This document shows, one piece after another, positions 25,772-35,632 of a stretch of DNA of 64,000 nucleotides. Position numbers and translations under genes: made by a program. The first letter of the stretch is position 1, and every line of letters starts with the position of its first letter. The notes under the pieces were generated by a model that was not told the DNA's origin, did no database searches, and saw nothing but the letters and a program-made list of their open reading frames with translations. Source of the stretch: Mycolicibacterium sp. 018/SC-01/001 (GTDB lineage Bacteria > Actinomycetota > Actinomycetes > Mycobacteriales > Mycobacteriaceae); assembly GCF_007096635.1 (NCBI RefSeq), contig NZ_VKAA01000008.1:62001-126000 (forward strand). The letters are read 5' to 3'.

Positions 25772-27958
25772 TTAGCGCGCGTCGGCGAAGGCCCGCAACG
25801 ACGCCACCTGCGCGGCGTCCAGCGACGGGCGCACCGCCTCGCGGGCGGCCGCGACATCGGCGGCCGTCACGTCGGCCGCGTCGATCGAACGGCGCATCGC
25901 CGTCAGAGCAGCTTCCCGCAGGAGTGCCACGCAGTCCGCGGCGCTGTACCCGTCGAGTTCGGCGGCCAGGGCGTCCAGGTCGACCGCGTCGGAGCCGTCG
26001 CGGGCAAGCGGCACCGACTTGCCCGCGGTCCGGAGGATCTGCGCGCGGGCCTCGGCGTCGGGGGGTTCGACGAACACCAGCTTCTCCAGCCGGCCGGGAC
26101 GCAGCAGCGCCGGGTCGATCAGATCGGGCCGGTTCGTCGCACCCAGCACCACGACGTCGCGCAGCGGCTCGATCCCGTCGAGTTCGGTCAGCAGCGCGGC
26201 CACCACGCGATCGGTCACGCCGGAGTCGAAACTCTGGCCGCGCCGAGGTGCCATCGCGTCGATCTCGTCGAGGAACACCAGCGACGGTGCGGAATCCCGT
26301 GCCCGACGGAACAATTCGCGGACCGCCTTCTCCGACGAGCCCACCCATTTGTCCATCAGCTCGGCGCCCTTGACGGCGTGCACACTCAACCGGCCGGAGC
26401 TGGCCAGCGCGCGCACCACGTACGTCTTGCCGCAGCCGGGCGGTCCGTAGAGCAGGACCCCGCGCGGGGGCTCCACCCCGAGGCGGGCGAATGTGTCGGG
26501 ATGCTGCAGCGGCCACAGCACCGCCTCGGTGAGCGCCTGCTTGGTGTCGACCATGTCGCCGACGTCGTCGAGCGTGACCGAGCCGACCGAGATCTCTTCG
26601 GCCGCAGAGCGAGACAGCGGGCGGATGACGCTGAGCGCGCCGATCAGATCGTCCTGACGAAGTTGCGGTGCGGTGTCGTCCTCGCTGGCCCGTGCTGCCG
26701 CCCGCAACGCGGCCTCGCGCACCAGCGCGGCCAGGTCGGCCACCACGAATCCGGGTGTGCGCTGGGCGATCTCGTGCAGATCGAGATCGTCGGCAGGTAC
26801 GTTCCGCAGGAGCACCTCGAGCAACTGCTCGCGCACGCCGCCGTCGGGCAGGCTCAGCCCGAGCTCGCGATCGCACAGATCCGGTGCCCGCAGCCGCGGA
26901 TCCACCGCATCCGGGGTCGCCGTCGTCGCGATGAGCGCGACGCCCGATGTGCCCACCGCCGAACGCAATTCGGCGAGGAGAAGTGCTGCGACCGGTTCCG
27001 GGGGAACCGGCAGCAACGTGTCGATGTCGGTGATCAGCAGCACGCCGCCGCCGTCGCGCACGGACGCCACTGCAGCGGCGACGTTCTTCAGCCGGTCATC
27101 GGCCTGCAGTGAGCCCACCTCGGGGCCGTCGAGCTCCACCAGCCTCCGGCCGCTGCACACCGTACGGACCAGGCGGGCCTTGCCGACCCCGGCCGGCCCC
27201 GATACCAGCACACCCAGATTGGCGCCGGCGCCGAGGGTGCGGAGCAGCTCGGGTTGATCCAGGGCCAGCTTGAGCCATTCGGTCAGCCGGGCGGCCTGCG
27301 CGTGGGCGCCTTTGAGGTCGTCGATGCTCATGGCCGGAGCCGTTTCCTCGGTGACCACATGGGTCCCCGTGTCCGATCCGGTGGCCGGGGCGGCAGCCCC
27401 GCTGTCCGGCGAACCCCAGCAGACCAGTGAATTCGGTTGCACGCTCACCGGTCCGGCAGGATCGACCGCGGTGACGGTCAGCAGCTCCGAGGTCCACACG
27501 ATGCCGACCGACGCCGCGAGCGCAGCCGTCGCCGCCGATGTCGACGTACCCGGACCGAGGTCGCGCGGCAGCAGCGACACCGTGTCGCCCACGGTCATCA
27601 CCTTGCCCAGCAGGGCCTGACGCAGCGTGGCCGGGGTGATGGACCGGCTCGCCAGGTTCGAGCCCGTCAGCGTCACCGACCGCGCGCCGTAGACGGTGGC
27701 GGCGGCGACCAGTACGGGCGTGTCCTCACGCAGCCCCGCGTTGCTCAGCGTGACGTCGTCGAGCAGGGCGGTGCCGGCGGGGATGCCGTCCGGCGCTGTC
27801 CCGACCACCGCCGAGGTGGTGCGCGACCCGGTCAGCGACACCGCATCCCACTCGCGGATGCCCAGCGCGGCGATCGCTTCGGGATGCAACCGGACCACGC
27901 CCCGGCGGGAGTCCAGCGCCGACGTGTTCAACCGCGCGGTCAGGCTCAGCTGCACCAT
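25772..27958 (-). CDS. CDC48/p97-like tandem AAA ATPase (Rv0435c-type)
   Basis: The 728-aa protein has an N-terminal double-psi-barrel-like domain (1-~90) and two AAA modules. D2 is complete: Walker A GPPGCGKT at 505-512, Walker B LVFLDEID at 560-567, sensor-1 GATNR and the arginine-bearing LLRPGRLE. D1 is degenerate: its Walker A reads GPAGVGKA (254-261) with Ala in place of Ser/Thr, and its Walker B ITDID has no catalytic Glu. D1 therefore probably serves as a structural ring. Homologues unfold or remodel proteins; the substrate here is unknown. It lies 3 bp after pssA in the psd-pssA operon, as in M. tuberculosis. Confidence 0.92.
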   Translation of the reverse strand: MVQLSLTARLNTSALDSRRGVVRLHPEAIAALGIREWDAVSLTGSRTTSAVVGTAPDGIPAGTALLDDVTLSNAGLREDTPVLVAAATVYGARSVTLTGSNLASRSITPATLRQALLGKVMTVGDTVSLLPRDLGPGTSTSAATAALAASVGIVWTSELLTVTAVDPAGPVSVQPNSLVCWGSPDSGAAAPATGSDTGTHVVTEETAPAMSIDDLKGAHAQAARLTEWLKLALDQPELLRTLGAGANLGVLVSGPAGVGKARLVRTVCSGRRLVELDGPEVGSLQADDRLKNVAAAVASVRDGGGVLLITDIDTLLPVPPEPVAALLLAELRSAVGTSGVALIATTATPDAVDPRLRAPDLCDRELGLSLPDGGVREQLLEVLLRNVPADDLDLHEIAQRTPGFVVADLAALVREAALRAAARASEDDTAPQLRQDDLIGALSVIRPLSRSAAEEISVGSVTLDDVGDMVDTKQALTEAVLWPLQHPDTFARLGVEPPRGVLLYGPPGCGKTYVVRALASSGRLSVHAVKGAELMDKWVGSSEKAVRELFRRARDSAPSLVFLDEIDAMAPRRGQSFDSGVTDRVVAALLTELDGIEPLRDVVVLGATNRPDLIDPALLRPGRLEKLVFVEPPDAEARAQILRTAGKSVPLARDGSDAVDLDALAAELDGYSAADCVALLREAALTAMRRSIDAADVTAADVAAAREAVRPSLDAAQVASLRAFADAR

Positions 27959-27961
27959 GTC

Positions 27962-28822
27962 TCAGCTCCGAGGTGGCCGGCGCAGACCCAGTCGCATCAT
28001 CGAGCGGCGGTGCGGCTGTGCCCGTCGGATCGCCCGGCGCGCGGCGCGCTGCTGCCGCGGCTTGTCATCCCACACCTCGGGATGCGCGGCCAGGAAGCGC
28101 CGGGTCCGGATCGCGAACGGGATGTGCAGGAGGTAGCCGATGACGATCACGAGGATCACCACGTAGCCGTAGAGGATCGACGCGGCGACGCCGATGGCGA
28201 GCAGTGCCAGCAGCGGTGCGACCGCGTTCGGGGGCACGGAGAACGTGTGGATCTTGCGCATCGGCAGCGTGCTGACCACCAGCAGCGAGACCGCGATCAT
28301 CCAGATCACCACGGCCGGTTCGGAGGTCCACCAGCCGTCGCCGAACTGCATCTTCGCTGCGAGCGGAGCGATCGCGACGATCGCGCCCGCCGGGGCGGGC
28401 ATACCGACGAAGAACTTCTTCTCGTAGTCCGGCTGGTCGAGGTCCAGCATCGCGTTGAACCGGGCCAGCCTCAACACGATGCACACCGCGTAGAGCAGCA
28501 CCACGATCCAGCCCACCCGCGAGTGCGACAACAGCGTGCCGTAGACGATGAATGCCGGTGCCACACCGAAATTCACCGCGTCGGCCAGGGAGTCGATCTC
28601 CTCGCCCATCCGCGACGTCGCGTTCAGGGCGCGCGCGGTGCGGCCGTCGAGCGCGTCGAGGATCGCGGCGATCGCCAGGAACGCCATCGCCTCGGTGGGC
28701 CGGTCGTCGAGCGCGAATTTCACCGCACTCAGGCCCAGGCAGATCGCGGCGACCGTCATCGCGCTGGGCAGGATGCGTGCGCTGACCACCGGCGCCTTCA
28801 GTCGCGGCTTGCGGGGCTTCAT
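27962..28822 (-). CDS. pssA: CDP-diacylglycerol-serine O-phosphatidyltransferase
   Basis: PssA makes phosphatidylserine from CDP-diacylglycerol and L-serine in the membrane. The 286-aa protein carries the full CDP-alcohol phosphotransferase signature with D59, G60, A63, R64, G73, D77 and D81. About seven to eight helices follow and the protein ends in an Arg-rich tail. Its ATG overlaps the psd stop by 4 nt, so the two successive steps of phosphatidylethanolamine synthesis are coupled. Confidence 0.94.
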   Translation of the reverse strand: MKPRKPRLKAPVVSARILPSAMTVAAICLGLSAVKFALDDRPTEAMAFLAIAAILDALDGRTARALNATSRMGEEIDSLADAVNFGVAPAFIVYGTLLSHSRVGWIVVLLYAVCIVLRLARFNAMLDLDQPDYEKKFFVGMPAPAGAIVAIAPLAAKMQFGDGWWTSEPAVVIWMIAVSLLVVSTLPMRKIHTFSVPPNAVAPLLALLAIGVAASILYGYVVILVIVIGYLLHIPFAIRTRRFLAAHPEVWDDKPRQQRAARRAIRRAQPHRRSMMRLGLRRPPRS

Positions 28823-29517
28823 GGCAGTTCGGCCAGCACGGTTTCGCCGGCGAGCGTGCGCTGACCCACCGTGACGAGTACCCGGGAACCGGCGGGCAGG
28901 TAGGTGTCCAGGCGGGAGCCGTACCGGATCAGGCCGTAGGTGTCGCCGATGCCGATCTTCTCGCCGGGGGAGACGGTGCAGACGATGCGACGCGCCAGCA
29001 GGCCGGCGATCTGAACCGCGATCACCTGCTGCCCCTCGGGGGTGCGGATCACGACGCTGTTGCGTTCGTTGTCCTCGCTGGCGGCGGCCAGTTCAGCCGA
29101 CACGAACAGGCCGGGCCGGTGCTTCACCGTCACCACCTCACCGCCGACCGGCGCCCTCTGCACGTGGGCGTCCAGCAGCGACAGGAAGATGCTGATGCGC
29201 GGCAGCGGCTCGGCGGGCAACCCGAGCTCGGCGGGCGGCACCTCCTCCTCGACCAGGCAGATCAGCCCGTCGGCGGGCGCGACGACCACGCCGGGCCGGG
29301 TCGGTGGAGTGCGCGGCGGGTGCCGGAAGAACGCGGCGTTGGCGGCGGCGGAGGTCAGCCCGGCGTTACGGACGAAGCGGTTCCGGCGTCCGGCCAGCGC
29401 CACCGCCAGGCTCGCGCCGACGAACGGCAGACCTGCGGGGTGCATCGGGGGAACGGACGTGCGGATCAGCGCCGCCAGCCGCGCGGGGCCTGTCTTGAGG
29501 TCGGGGCGTCTGGCCAT
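28819..29517 (-). CDS. psd: Phosphatidylserine decarboxylase proenzyme
   Basis: Psd decarboxylates phosphatidylserine to phosphatidylethanolamine. The 232-aa product is of the short actinobacterial/archaeal type. The predicted self-cleavage site is Gly200-Ser201 in RYGSRLD, with Ser201 becoming the pyruvoyl group; conserved His and Asp occur in [13 protein letters not shown] near-leaderless -10 TACTAT (29528-29533) stands 10 nt before the ATG in the 28-bp gap after moeA2, so psd-pssA-AAA likely has its own promoter. Confidence 0.93.
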   Translation of the reverse strand: MARRPDLKTGPARLAALIRTSVPPMHPAGLPFVGASLAVALAGRRNRFVRNAGLTSAAANAAFFRHPPRTPPTRPGVVVAPADGLICLVEEEVPPAELGLPAEPLPRISIFLSLLDAHVQRAPVGGEVVTVKHRPGLFVSAELAAASEDNERNSVVIRTPEGQQVIAVQIAGLLARRIVCTVSPGEKIGIGDTYGLIRYGSRLDTYLPAGSRVLVTVGQRTLAGETVLAELP

Positions 29518-29527
29518 CGTGGGGCCA

Positions 29528-29533
29528 ATAGTA
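29528..29533 (-). promoter_or_regulatory. -10 element for psd-pssA-AAA ATPase
   Basis: TACTAT on the minus strand, 10 nt before the psd ATG, predicts a leader of only 2-4 nt. Motif-based inference. Confidence 0.4.
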
Positions 29534-29545
29534 CGGTGGCCCTCC

Positions 29546-30763
29546 TCACCGGAGGTCCCACACCTGTACGCGGCTTCCCGACGCCACCTCGGCGGTGTCC
29601 TCGTCGAGTTCGAGCAGGCAGTTCGCCGAGGCCAGCCAGCGCAGGTGGTGCGACGCCGGCGGCCCGTAACTGGTCACCGTGTCGGTGACGGGATCCAGGA
29701 CGCCGCGGCGGAACTGCCGTTTACCGCGCGGCGAGGTCAGGTCTTCGGTGAGCATCGCGGTCCGCCGCGGCCGCTCGGGCTGAGGCAGCCCCATCGCGGC
29801 ACGCATCGCGGGCCGGACGAACACCTCGAACGACACCAGCGCGCTGACCGGATTGCCCGGCAGCGTCACCGCCGGAGTGCCGTCGATCGAGCCGGCGCCC
29901 TGCGGCATGCCGGGCTGCATCGCCACCTTGGCGAACTCGACTCCACCGGACGGCCCGCCCAGCGCGTCTTTGACCACCTCATACGCGCCCGCGCTGACAC
30001 CGCCGGTGGTCAGGATCAGGTCCGCCCGCCCGGCGTGCTCGCGCAGGGTCGCGCGAAAGGCGTCGACGTCGTCGCCGGTGGTGGGGGAGGCCACCACCTC
30101 GGCGCCGGCGTCGCGGACCGCGGCGGCGAGCATCACGCCGTTGGATTCGTAGATCTGCCCCGGGGCCAGCTCTGCGCCGGCGGCCACCAACTCGGTGCCC
30201 GTCGACACGACCAGCACCCGCTGGCGGGGCGTCACGCTCAGCGTCTGCAGGCCCAGCGCGGCGGCCAGGCCGAGTGCGGCCGGGGTGAGCACGTGACCGC
30301 TCCGCAACACCGTCGTGCCCGCGGTGACGTCCTCACCGGCGCGCCGGATGTGCTGGCCGTCGCGCGTGGCGGCGCGGATCGTCACCGTGTCCACGGCGGC
30401 GTCGGTCGCCTCGACCGGGACGATCCCGGTCGCCCCGACGGGCAGCGGCGCGCCGGTCATGATGCGGTGCGCGGTGCCCGGCTGCAGCGTCGGGATGTCG
30501 GTGCGCCCGGCCGGGATGTCCTCGGCGACCGGCAGCCGTACCGGGGTGTCCTGTGAGGCCGTCGCGACGTCGGAGGCCAGCACCGCGTAACCGTCCATCG
30601 CCGAGTTGTCGAAACCCGGCAGAGAGAGGGGCGCGACCACGTCCTCGGCGAGGACGAGTCCCAGAGCGTCGGCCAGCGGGAGCGCGACCGGCGGACGTGC
30701 GGTGATCAGGCTGCCGACCAGCGTGCGGTGCTCGGCGACGGAGCGCATGGAGACACTGCCCAT
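29546..30763 (-). CDS. moeA2: Molybdopterin molybdenumtransferase
   Basis: MoeA inserts molybdate into adenylylated molybdopterin. The 405-aa product has the MoeA landmarks [33 protein letters not shown] (MoCF-binding domain) and TLPGNPVSA. It matches MoeA2 (Rv0438c) in gene position and sequence. The chosen ATG at 30763 overlaps the SDR stop (TGATG), indicating coupling; an internal ATG at 30748 matches the start I recall for the M. tuberculosis protein. No other molybdenum-cofactor gene is nearby. Confidence 0.92.
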   Translation of the reverse strand: MGSVSMRSVAEHRTLVGSLITARPPVALPLADALGLVLAEDVVAPLSLPGFDNSAMDGYAVLASDVATASQDTPVRLPVAEDIPAGRTDIPTLQPGTAHRIMTGAPLPVGATGIVPVEATDAAVDTVTIRAATRDGQHIRRAGEDVTAGTTVLRSGHVLTPAALGLAAALGLQTLSVTPRQRVLVVSTGTELVAAGAELAPGQIYESNGVMLAAAVRDAGAEVVASPTTGDDVDAFRATLREHAGRADLILTTGGVSAGAYEVVKDALGGPSGGVEFAKVAMQPGMPQGAGSIDGTPAVTLPGNPVSALVSFEVFVRPAMRAAMGLPQPERPRRTAMLTEDLTSPRGKRQFRRGVLDPVTDTVTSYGPPASHHLRWLASANCLLELDEDTAEVASGSRVQVWDLR

Positions 30764-31680
30764 CAGACGGGATAGCTCACGCCGGTGAGGTCTTCGGACA
30801 CGGCCCACAGCCGCTGCTGGATCGCGACGTCGTGGGACTTGCGGGTGGAGTCCACGAGCACCGGATGTCCGACGAGCTCACGGAAACCGGACGGGCCGTA
30901 GTACTGGCCGCCGCGCACCTGCGGATCGGTGGCTGCGCGCAGCGTCGCCAGCGCGCCGACCGCCGGGCTGTTGGTGAACAGGCCGGCCAGCTTGGAGAAG
31001 CCGGGCAGGCCGGAGCCGGGGACGTGGCGCATCAGCTCGGTGTTGGAGATCCCCGGATGCGCGGCCACGGCGATCGTCTTCGCCCCGGCGGCCGCGAGGC
31101 GGCGCTGCAGCTCGTAGGTGAACATCAGGTTCGCGAGCTTGGACTGCCCGTAGGCGGCGACGCGGTTGTAGCCGCGCTCCCACTGCAGGTCCTCGAAATG
31201 GATGTCGGCCTGGATGTTGTGGGCGATGCTCGCGACCACCACGACCCGCGACCCCTCGACGGACAGCAGATGGTCCAGAAGGAGGCCGGTGAGCGCGAAG
31301 TGCCCGAGATGGTTGGTGCCGAACTGCAGTTCGAAGCCGTCGGCCGTGACCTGCTTGGGCGGATACATCACGCCGGCGTTGTCGATCAGCAGGTCGATCG
31401 CCGGATACGCCGCGCGCAGCGCCTCGGCTGCGGCCCGCACGCTGGCCAGTGAGGTCAGGTCGAGTTCGGTGACCTCGACGTGCGCGCCGGCGTGGGCTGC
31501 CCGAATCCGGTCCGCGGCCTGCCCGCCCTTGGTCAGGTCACGCACGGCGAGCACCACCTTCGCGCCGCGGCCGGCGAGGACGAGGGCGGCCTCGTAACCG
31601 ATGCCCGAGTTCGCTCCGGTGACGATCGCGACGCGGCCGGACTGGTCGGGGACGTCGGCGGCGGTCCATGTGGCGCTCAT
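30763..31680 (-). CDS. Short-chain dehydrogenase/reductase (Rv0439c-type)
   Basis: The 305-aa enzyme has the classical SDR cofactor motif TGANSGIG (about residues 21-28), NNAGV-like DNAGVMYP, and the catalytic Tyr-Lys in YGQSKLAN. It resembles the retinol dehydrogenase/WW-oxidoreductase group, so NADP(H) and a lipophilic alcohol or ketone are likely, but no substrate is known. The stop overlaps the moeA2 start. A close paralogue lies at 37999-38898. Confidence 0.9.
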   Translation of the reverse strand: MSATWTAADVPDQSGRVAIVTGANSGIGYEAALVLAGRGAKVVLAVRDLTKGGQAADRIRAAHAGAHVEVTELDLTSLASVRAAAEALRAAYPAIDLLIDNAGVMYPPKQVTADGFELQFGTNHLGHFALTGLLLDHLLSVEGSRVVVVASIAHNIQADIHFEDLQWERGYNRVAAYGQSKLANLMFTYELQRRLAAAGAKTIAVAAHPGISNTELMRHVPGSGLPGFSKLAGLFTNSPAVGALATLRAATDPQVRGGQYYGPSGFRELVGHPVLVDSTRKSHDVAIQQRLWAVSEDLTGVSYPV

Positions 31681-31743
31681 GGCATCAAGATAGCGATTTC
31701 GCCCACCCGGGTTGCCCCCGGTTGCGCACATCCGGCGGCCGTT

Positions 31744-31749
31744 TACTGT
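31744..31749 (+). promoter_or_regulatory. -10 element of a leaderless promoter for the HAD gene
   Basis: TACTGT, 6 nt before the ATG at 31756; no Shine-Dalgarno is present. Confidence 0.45.
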
Positions 31750-31755
31750 CGCACC

Positions 31756-32571
31756 ATGGCGATCGGTGGAGTGCTGTTCGACATCGACGGCGTGCTGGTC
31801 ACCTCCTGGCAGCCGATCCCCGGTGCGGCGGAGACGTTGCGCACGCTGGCCGACCACCAGGTCGCGTGCGCGTACCTGACCAACACCACGACCCGGACGC
31901 GGGCCCAGATCGCCGAGCTGCTGACCGACGCCGGCATGGCCGTGCGGGCCGACGAGGTGATCACCGCGGCCGCGCTGACCGCCGACTACGTGCGCGATCG
32001 CTATCCCGACGCCCGCTGCTTCCTGGTCAACAGCGGGCAGATCGGCGAGGACATGCCGGGGATCGACCTCGTCTACTCGACCGACGTCACCGGCCCGCAG
32101 GCCCCGGAGACACCGGATGTGGTGCTGCTCGGCGGGGCCGGACCCGAGTACACGCATGTGACGCTGTCGTGGGTGTACGACTGGATGGCCCAGGGTGTGC
32201 CGGTCGTCGCCATGCACCGCAGCACGGCGTGGACCACGACCGACGGGCTGCGTGTCGACACCGGCATGTATCTGATCGGCATGGAGGAAACCTCCGGACG
32301 CAAGGCGACCGCGGTCGGAAAGCCAGCGCCCGAAGGCTTCCTGTCTGCGGCCGGTCGGCTCGGCGTCGACGCCGAGGAGATGTACATGATCGGCGACGAT
32401 CTGAACAACGATGTGCTCGCGGCGCAGGTGGTCGGCATGACGGGCGTGCTGGTGCGCACCGGCAAATTCCGTCAGGACACCTTGGACCGCTGGGCCGCAG
32501 ACGAATTCGCGATGCAGCCCAACCATGTCATCGATTCGGTGGCCGACCTGCCGGCGCTGCTCGGGCTGTAG
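31756..32571 (+). CDS. HAD-superfamily IIA phosphatase (NagD/LHPP-like)
   Basis: The 271-aa hydrolase has motif I FDIDGVL with nucleophile Asp9 and Asp11, motif II Thr in LTNTTTR, the Lys in VGKPAPEGF and motif IV IGDDLNND. The cap between motif II and the Lys puts it in the IIA subfamily of small phosphatases. Substrate is unknown. It is divergent from the SDR gene across 75 bp and opens the block inserted between the Rv0439c-like and groEL2 genes. Confidence 0.9.
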   Translation: MAIGGVLFDIDGVLVTSWQPIPGAAETLRTLADHQVACAYLTNTTTRTRAQIAELLTDAGMAVRADEVITAAALTADYVRDRYPDARCFLVNSGQIGEDMPGIDLVYSTDVTGPQAPETPDVVLLGGAGPEYTHVTLSWVYDWMAQGVPVVAMHRSTAWTTTDGLRVDTGMYLIGMEETSGRKATAVGKPAPEGFLSAAGRLGVDAEEMYMIGDDLNNDVLAAQVVGMTGVLVRTGKFRQDTLDRWAADEFAMQPNHVIDSVADLPALLGL

Positions 32572-32609
32572 AGCGGTGAGTTTCGCGCGGTCGCGGAGTC
32601 TGAACTGCC

Positions 32610-33122
32610 ATGACCGACACCTTGATTCTCACCACTGTTGCCGACGCCGACCCCGCCGCGGTGTTCGCCGTGCTCGCCGACCCTGCACAGCATCCCGCCA
32701 TCGACGGGACTGGATGGCTGCGCGAATCCCTGGACCCGGGACCAGTGACCGGTGACGGGCAGATCTTCCGAATCCGGATGTACCACGACAACCATCCCGA
32801 CGGGTACTACGACATGGCCAACAAGGTCATCGCCTACGACCGCGACCGGACGATCGCGTGGGAGCCGGGCCAGGCCGGTGAGCACGGCGAGATCGAATTC
32901 GGAGGCTGGACATGGCGTCACGACCTCGAACCGGAAGACTCCGGCCGCACCCGCGTGCGTCTGACCTATGACTGGTCGCGCGTCCCGGCGCACCTGCGCG
33001 AACACATCACGTTTCCGCCGTTTCCGACGAGCTACCTGGAGCACTCACTGGCCAACCTGGCCGCTCTGGCCTCAGGTCGTCAGCTCCCGCTGAGCTGGAG
33101 CGGATCTCAACCGTTCGGCTGA
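32610..33122 (+). CDS. SRPBCC (START/polyketide-cyclase-like) domain protein
   Basis: The 170-aa soluble protein has the SRPBCC helix-grip pattern: TVADADPAAVFAVLADP at the start, a central beta sheet with WEPGQAGEH and a long C-terminal helix (LEHSLANLAAL). Such folds bind hydrophobic ligands or act as cyclases or aromatases. It is 34 bp upstream of a flavin monooxygenase on the same strand, so the two may act on the same substrate. Function is inferred from fold only. Confidence 0.82.
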   Translation: MTDTLILTTVADADPAAVFAVLADPAQHPAIDGTGWLRESLDPGPVTGDGQIFRIRMYHDNHPDGYYDMANKVIAYDRDRTIAWEPGQAGEHGEIEFGGWTWRHDLEPEDSGRTRVRLTYDWSRVPAHLREHITFPPFPTSYLEHSLANLAALASGRQLPLSWSGSQPFG

Positions 33123-33156
33123 GGTTTTCGTCGCCTGACGGGCTTTTGATCTTGTC

Positions 33157-34536
33157 ATGACCCGACACGGCGAGCACGCGGTCGTCCTCGGTGCGAGCAT
33201 GGCCGGACTGCTCGCGGCGCGCGTGTTGACGGACTTCTACGACCGGGTGACGCTCGTCGAGCGAGATGTCCTCGACGACACCAGCTGCGCGCGCCGCGGC
33301 GTGCCGCAGGGAAAACAGCCGCACGCCATGTTGGCCCGCTGCGGACAGATCATCGACGAGCTGCTGCCCGGGGCATGCACGGAACTGATCGCCGATGGGG
33401 CGCATGTGTGGAGCGACGGAGACCTGTCGCGCGTGTACACGCGCCTCGGTGGGCATCTCGTCGTCCGGTCCGGGTACATCCCGGACCCTTCTGCGCTCAC
33501 CATCATGTATGCGAGCCGGCCGTTGATCGAGCGCCACGTTCGGCGCCGGGTGCGTGCGCTGCCGCAGGTGACGATCATGGACGGACACGCGTTCGATGGC
33601 CCGGTCCTCGACGACGGCGTCCTCGCGGGGGTTCGGACACGTGCTCGCGCTGACAATGAAATGCATTCTCTCACAGCAGATCTTGTGGTCGACGCGACTG
33701 GGCGCGGGTCGCGTACGCCGGTGTTCCTCGAAGCCCTGGGATATTCGCGGCCACCCGAGGATCGACTCGAAGTCAACGTCAACTACGTGAGTATGCCGGT
33801 GCGCATCCCGTCTGCCGCACTGCACGAAGACCTCTTCATCGACATGTTCGCACCGGGGCGCACCCGCGGCTTCGCCATGTCGCGGTGTGAGGGCGAGACC
33901 TGGATCGTCCTGGTCGGCACCCTCGGTCGGGACACGAAGCCGCCGGCCAGCCGCACCGAGTTGATCGAGCAGGCGCGACATCTCATGCCTGCTCACGCAT
34001 TCGACGCGTTGTGCAGCGGTGAGCCACTGGCCGACATTGCGCTGCACCGATTCCCGGCCAGCAGATGGCGCCGCTACGACACAATGGACCGGATGCCCGC
34101 CGGACTGCTGGTGACGGGCGACGCAGTCTGCAGCTTCAATCCGATCTACGGGCAGGGGATGACGGTCGCCGCCATCGAGGCGATGGCGTTGCGTGACTCG
34201 CTGCGGCGCGGGCCCGCTGATCTGCCTCGGCGTTTCCACCGATCGGCAGCGAAGGGTATCGAGGTCGCGTGGCGGACAGCGCTCAGTTCGGACCTCTCGC
34301 TTCCCGAGGTGGACGGAGCGCGCACACCGGTGACCAAGATGACCAATGCCTACATCGACCGGGTGCTGCGGGCAGCGGAGACCGACCCGTGGGTGGCCCA
34401 GGAATTCCTGCTCGTCACCGGCATGATCGCGCCACCGACACGCCTCCTGCGACCGGCGATGGTGCGGCGGGTCCTGACGAGTTCGCTGAGGGGGCGGAGA
34501 AAACCGGGCGCTTCGGTGAGCGCAGCTAGGGCGTGA
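33157..34536 (+). CDS. FAD-dependent monooxygenase (aromatic hydroxylase / geranylgeranyl-reductase-like)
   Basis: The 459-aa protein has an N-terminal FAD-binding GASMAGLLAARVL motif, an internal DATGRG segment and the second FAD motif GDAVCSFNPIYGQGM near residue 325. This is the layout of flavin oxidoreductases that hydroxylate or reduce lipophilic compounds. The substrate is unknown. It is probably co-transcribed with the SRPBCC gene. Its 3' end overlaps by 11 bp the 3' end of a convergent LuxR-type regulator. Confidence 0.86.
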   Translation: MTRHGEHAVVLGASMAGLLAARVLTDFYDRVTLVERDVLDDTSCARRGVPQGKQPHAMLARCGQIIDELLPGACTELIADGAHVWSDGDLSRVYTRLGGHLVVRSGYIPDPSALTIMYASRPLIERHVRRRVRALPQVTIMDGHAFDGPVLDDGVLAGVRTRARADNEMHSLTADLVVDATGRGSRTPVFLEALGYSRPPEDRLEVNVNYVSMPVRIPSAALHEDLFIDMFAPGRTRGFAMSRCEGETWIVLVGTLGRDTKPPASRTELIEQARHLMPAHAFDALCSGEPLADIALHRFPASRWRRYDTMDRMPAGLLVTGDAVCSFNPIYGQGMTVAAIEAMALRDSLRRGPADLPRRFHRSAAKGIEVAWRTALSSDLSLPEVDGARTPVTKMTNAYIDRVLRAAETDPWVAQEFLLVTGMIAPPTRLLRPAMVRRVLTSSLRGRRKPGASVSAARA

Positions 34537-35608
34537 GGGAGAGCAGCAGACGGACCAGTTCGGCCTGTCGGTGCGTGTCGGTCTTGCCGTAGACGTGCTG
34601 CAGGTGGGTCTTGACCGTGGCCAACGACAGTGACAGGCCGTCTGCGATCATGGCCAGGCTCTCGCCCCGGCCGATGAGGAGCGCCACCTCGGCCTCTGCA
34701 TTGGTGAGGGAAAACACCCTGCACAAAAGCGATTTCGTCGGCTCAGGCCGAGTGTCCGGATCGACGACCACCAGCAGAACGCTCGGACGATCGGTCGCGC
34801 CCAGCGACAGGACGTGCACGATCAGCGGTCGAGTCGATCCGCAGTGTCGAACCGGCACAGCATCGCTGGTGCGTGTGCCGGCGACCTGGGCGGCGTTGGT
34901 GACGGCGCGTCGCAGCTCGACGTCCGCGGCGGGCGGGCCGGCCCGCAATCGGCCGCCGAGGATCGACAGTGCCGAGTTGCTCCGCAACATCGCCTCGGCA
35001 GCCGGGTTGGCATACGTCACGGTCATGTCGGCGGCGACGACCATGGCGGGCGCGGTGAAGGAGTCCGCGGGCTGTCCGGCCCGGGCGGCCTGATCCTGCA
35101 ATTCCGACAGGGCGCGATGAGTGCGGAGCGCATGCTGCAGGTGGGGGACGAGCGCATTGACCGTCCTGATGGTGTCGCCGGAGGCGAACGGGGTGCTACG
35201 CCGGGGCGCGGCCACCAGGAACGAGCAGGGACGAGGACCGTCGCCGACGCGGACGAACACACCGTCGTCCATCTCGTACGGGCGCATCCAGTCGGCGTGG
35301 AACTCCGAGCGCGGATTGAGCGCCACCAGCGATTGCCCGCTGTGCACGAGCCCCAAGGGGCTCGCGTCGACAGCATCGAGGACGTAGTCGAGCGGCCGAA
35401 AGTACGCCTCGTACGCCTGCATCGCGGGCGCGTCGGGGACGCTGCAGTGCCGCACGTCCCGATATCCCTGACCACCGCTGATGAGCCCGCTGGCGGTGGC
35501 TCCCATCGCGGTGCGCACCAGCTCGAGCGCGTCGACCCACCGCGTCGGTGTCAGCGCCGCGTCGTGGACGGCGGTGACGATGTGCGAGAACTGCTCGACC
35601 GTGACCAT
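34526..35608 (-). CDS. LuxR-family transcriptional regulator with PAS-like sensor region
   Basis: The 360-aa protein ends in a LuxR-type helix-turn-helix (about residues 293-355) containing LTNAEAEVALLIGRG and LSLATVKTHLQHVYGKTD. Upstream is a PAS-like segment (VVAADMTVTYANPAAEAML) near 190-210. It resembles the stand-alone mycobacterial LuxR regulators without a receiver domain. A -10-like TATATT lies at 35642-35647 and a C(UUCG)G hairpin precedes the Shine-Dalgarno. Likely targets are the convergent flavin monooxygenase genes, by position only. Confidence 0.86.
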   Translation of the reverse strand: MVTVEQFSHIVTAVHDAALTPTRWVDALELVRTAMGATASGLISGGQGYRDVRHCSVPDAPAMQAYEAYFRPLDYVLDAVDASPLGLVHSGQSLVALNPRSEFHADWMRPYEMDDGVFVRVGDGPRPCSFLVAAPRRSTPFASGDTIRTVNALVPHLQHALRTHRALSELQDQAARAGQPADSFTAPAMVVAADMTVTYANPAAEAMLRSNSALSILGGRLRAGPPAADVELRRAVTNAAQVAGTRTSDAVPVRHCGSTRPLIVHVLSLGATDRPSVLLVVVDPDTRPEPTKSLLCRVFSLTNAEAEVALLIGRGESLAMIADGLSLSLATVKTHLQHVYGKTDTHRQAELVRLLLSLTP

Positions 35609-35618
35609 GAAACCCCCT

Positions 35619-35632
35619 CACGCCGAAGCGTG
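35619..35632 (-). promoter_or_regulatory. UUCG-tetraloop hairpin in the LuxR-gene leader
   Basis: The minus-strand RNA reads CACGC-UUCG-GCGUG, a 5-bp stem closed by the very stable C(UUCG)G loop. It ends a few nt before GAGGGGG, the likely ribosome-binding site of the LuxR gene, so it may influence its translation or mRNA stability. Confidence 0.5.
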
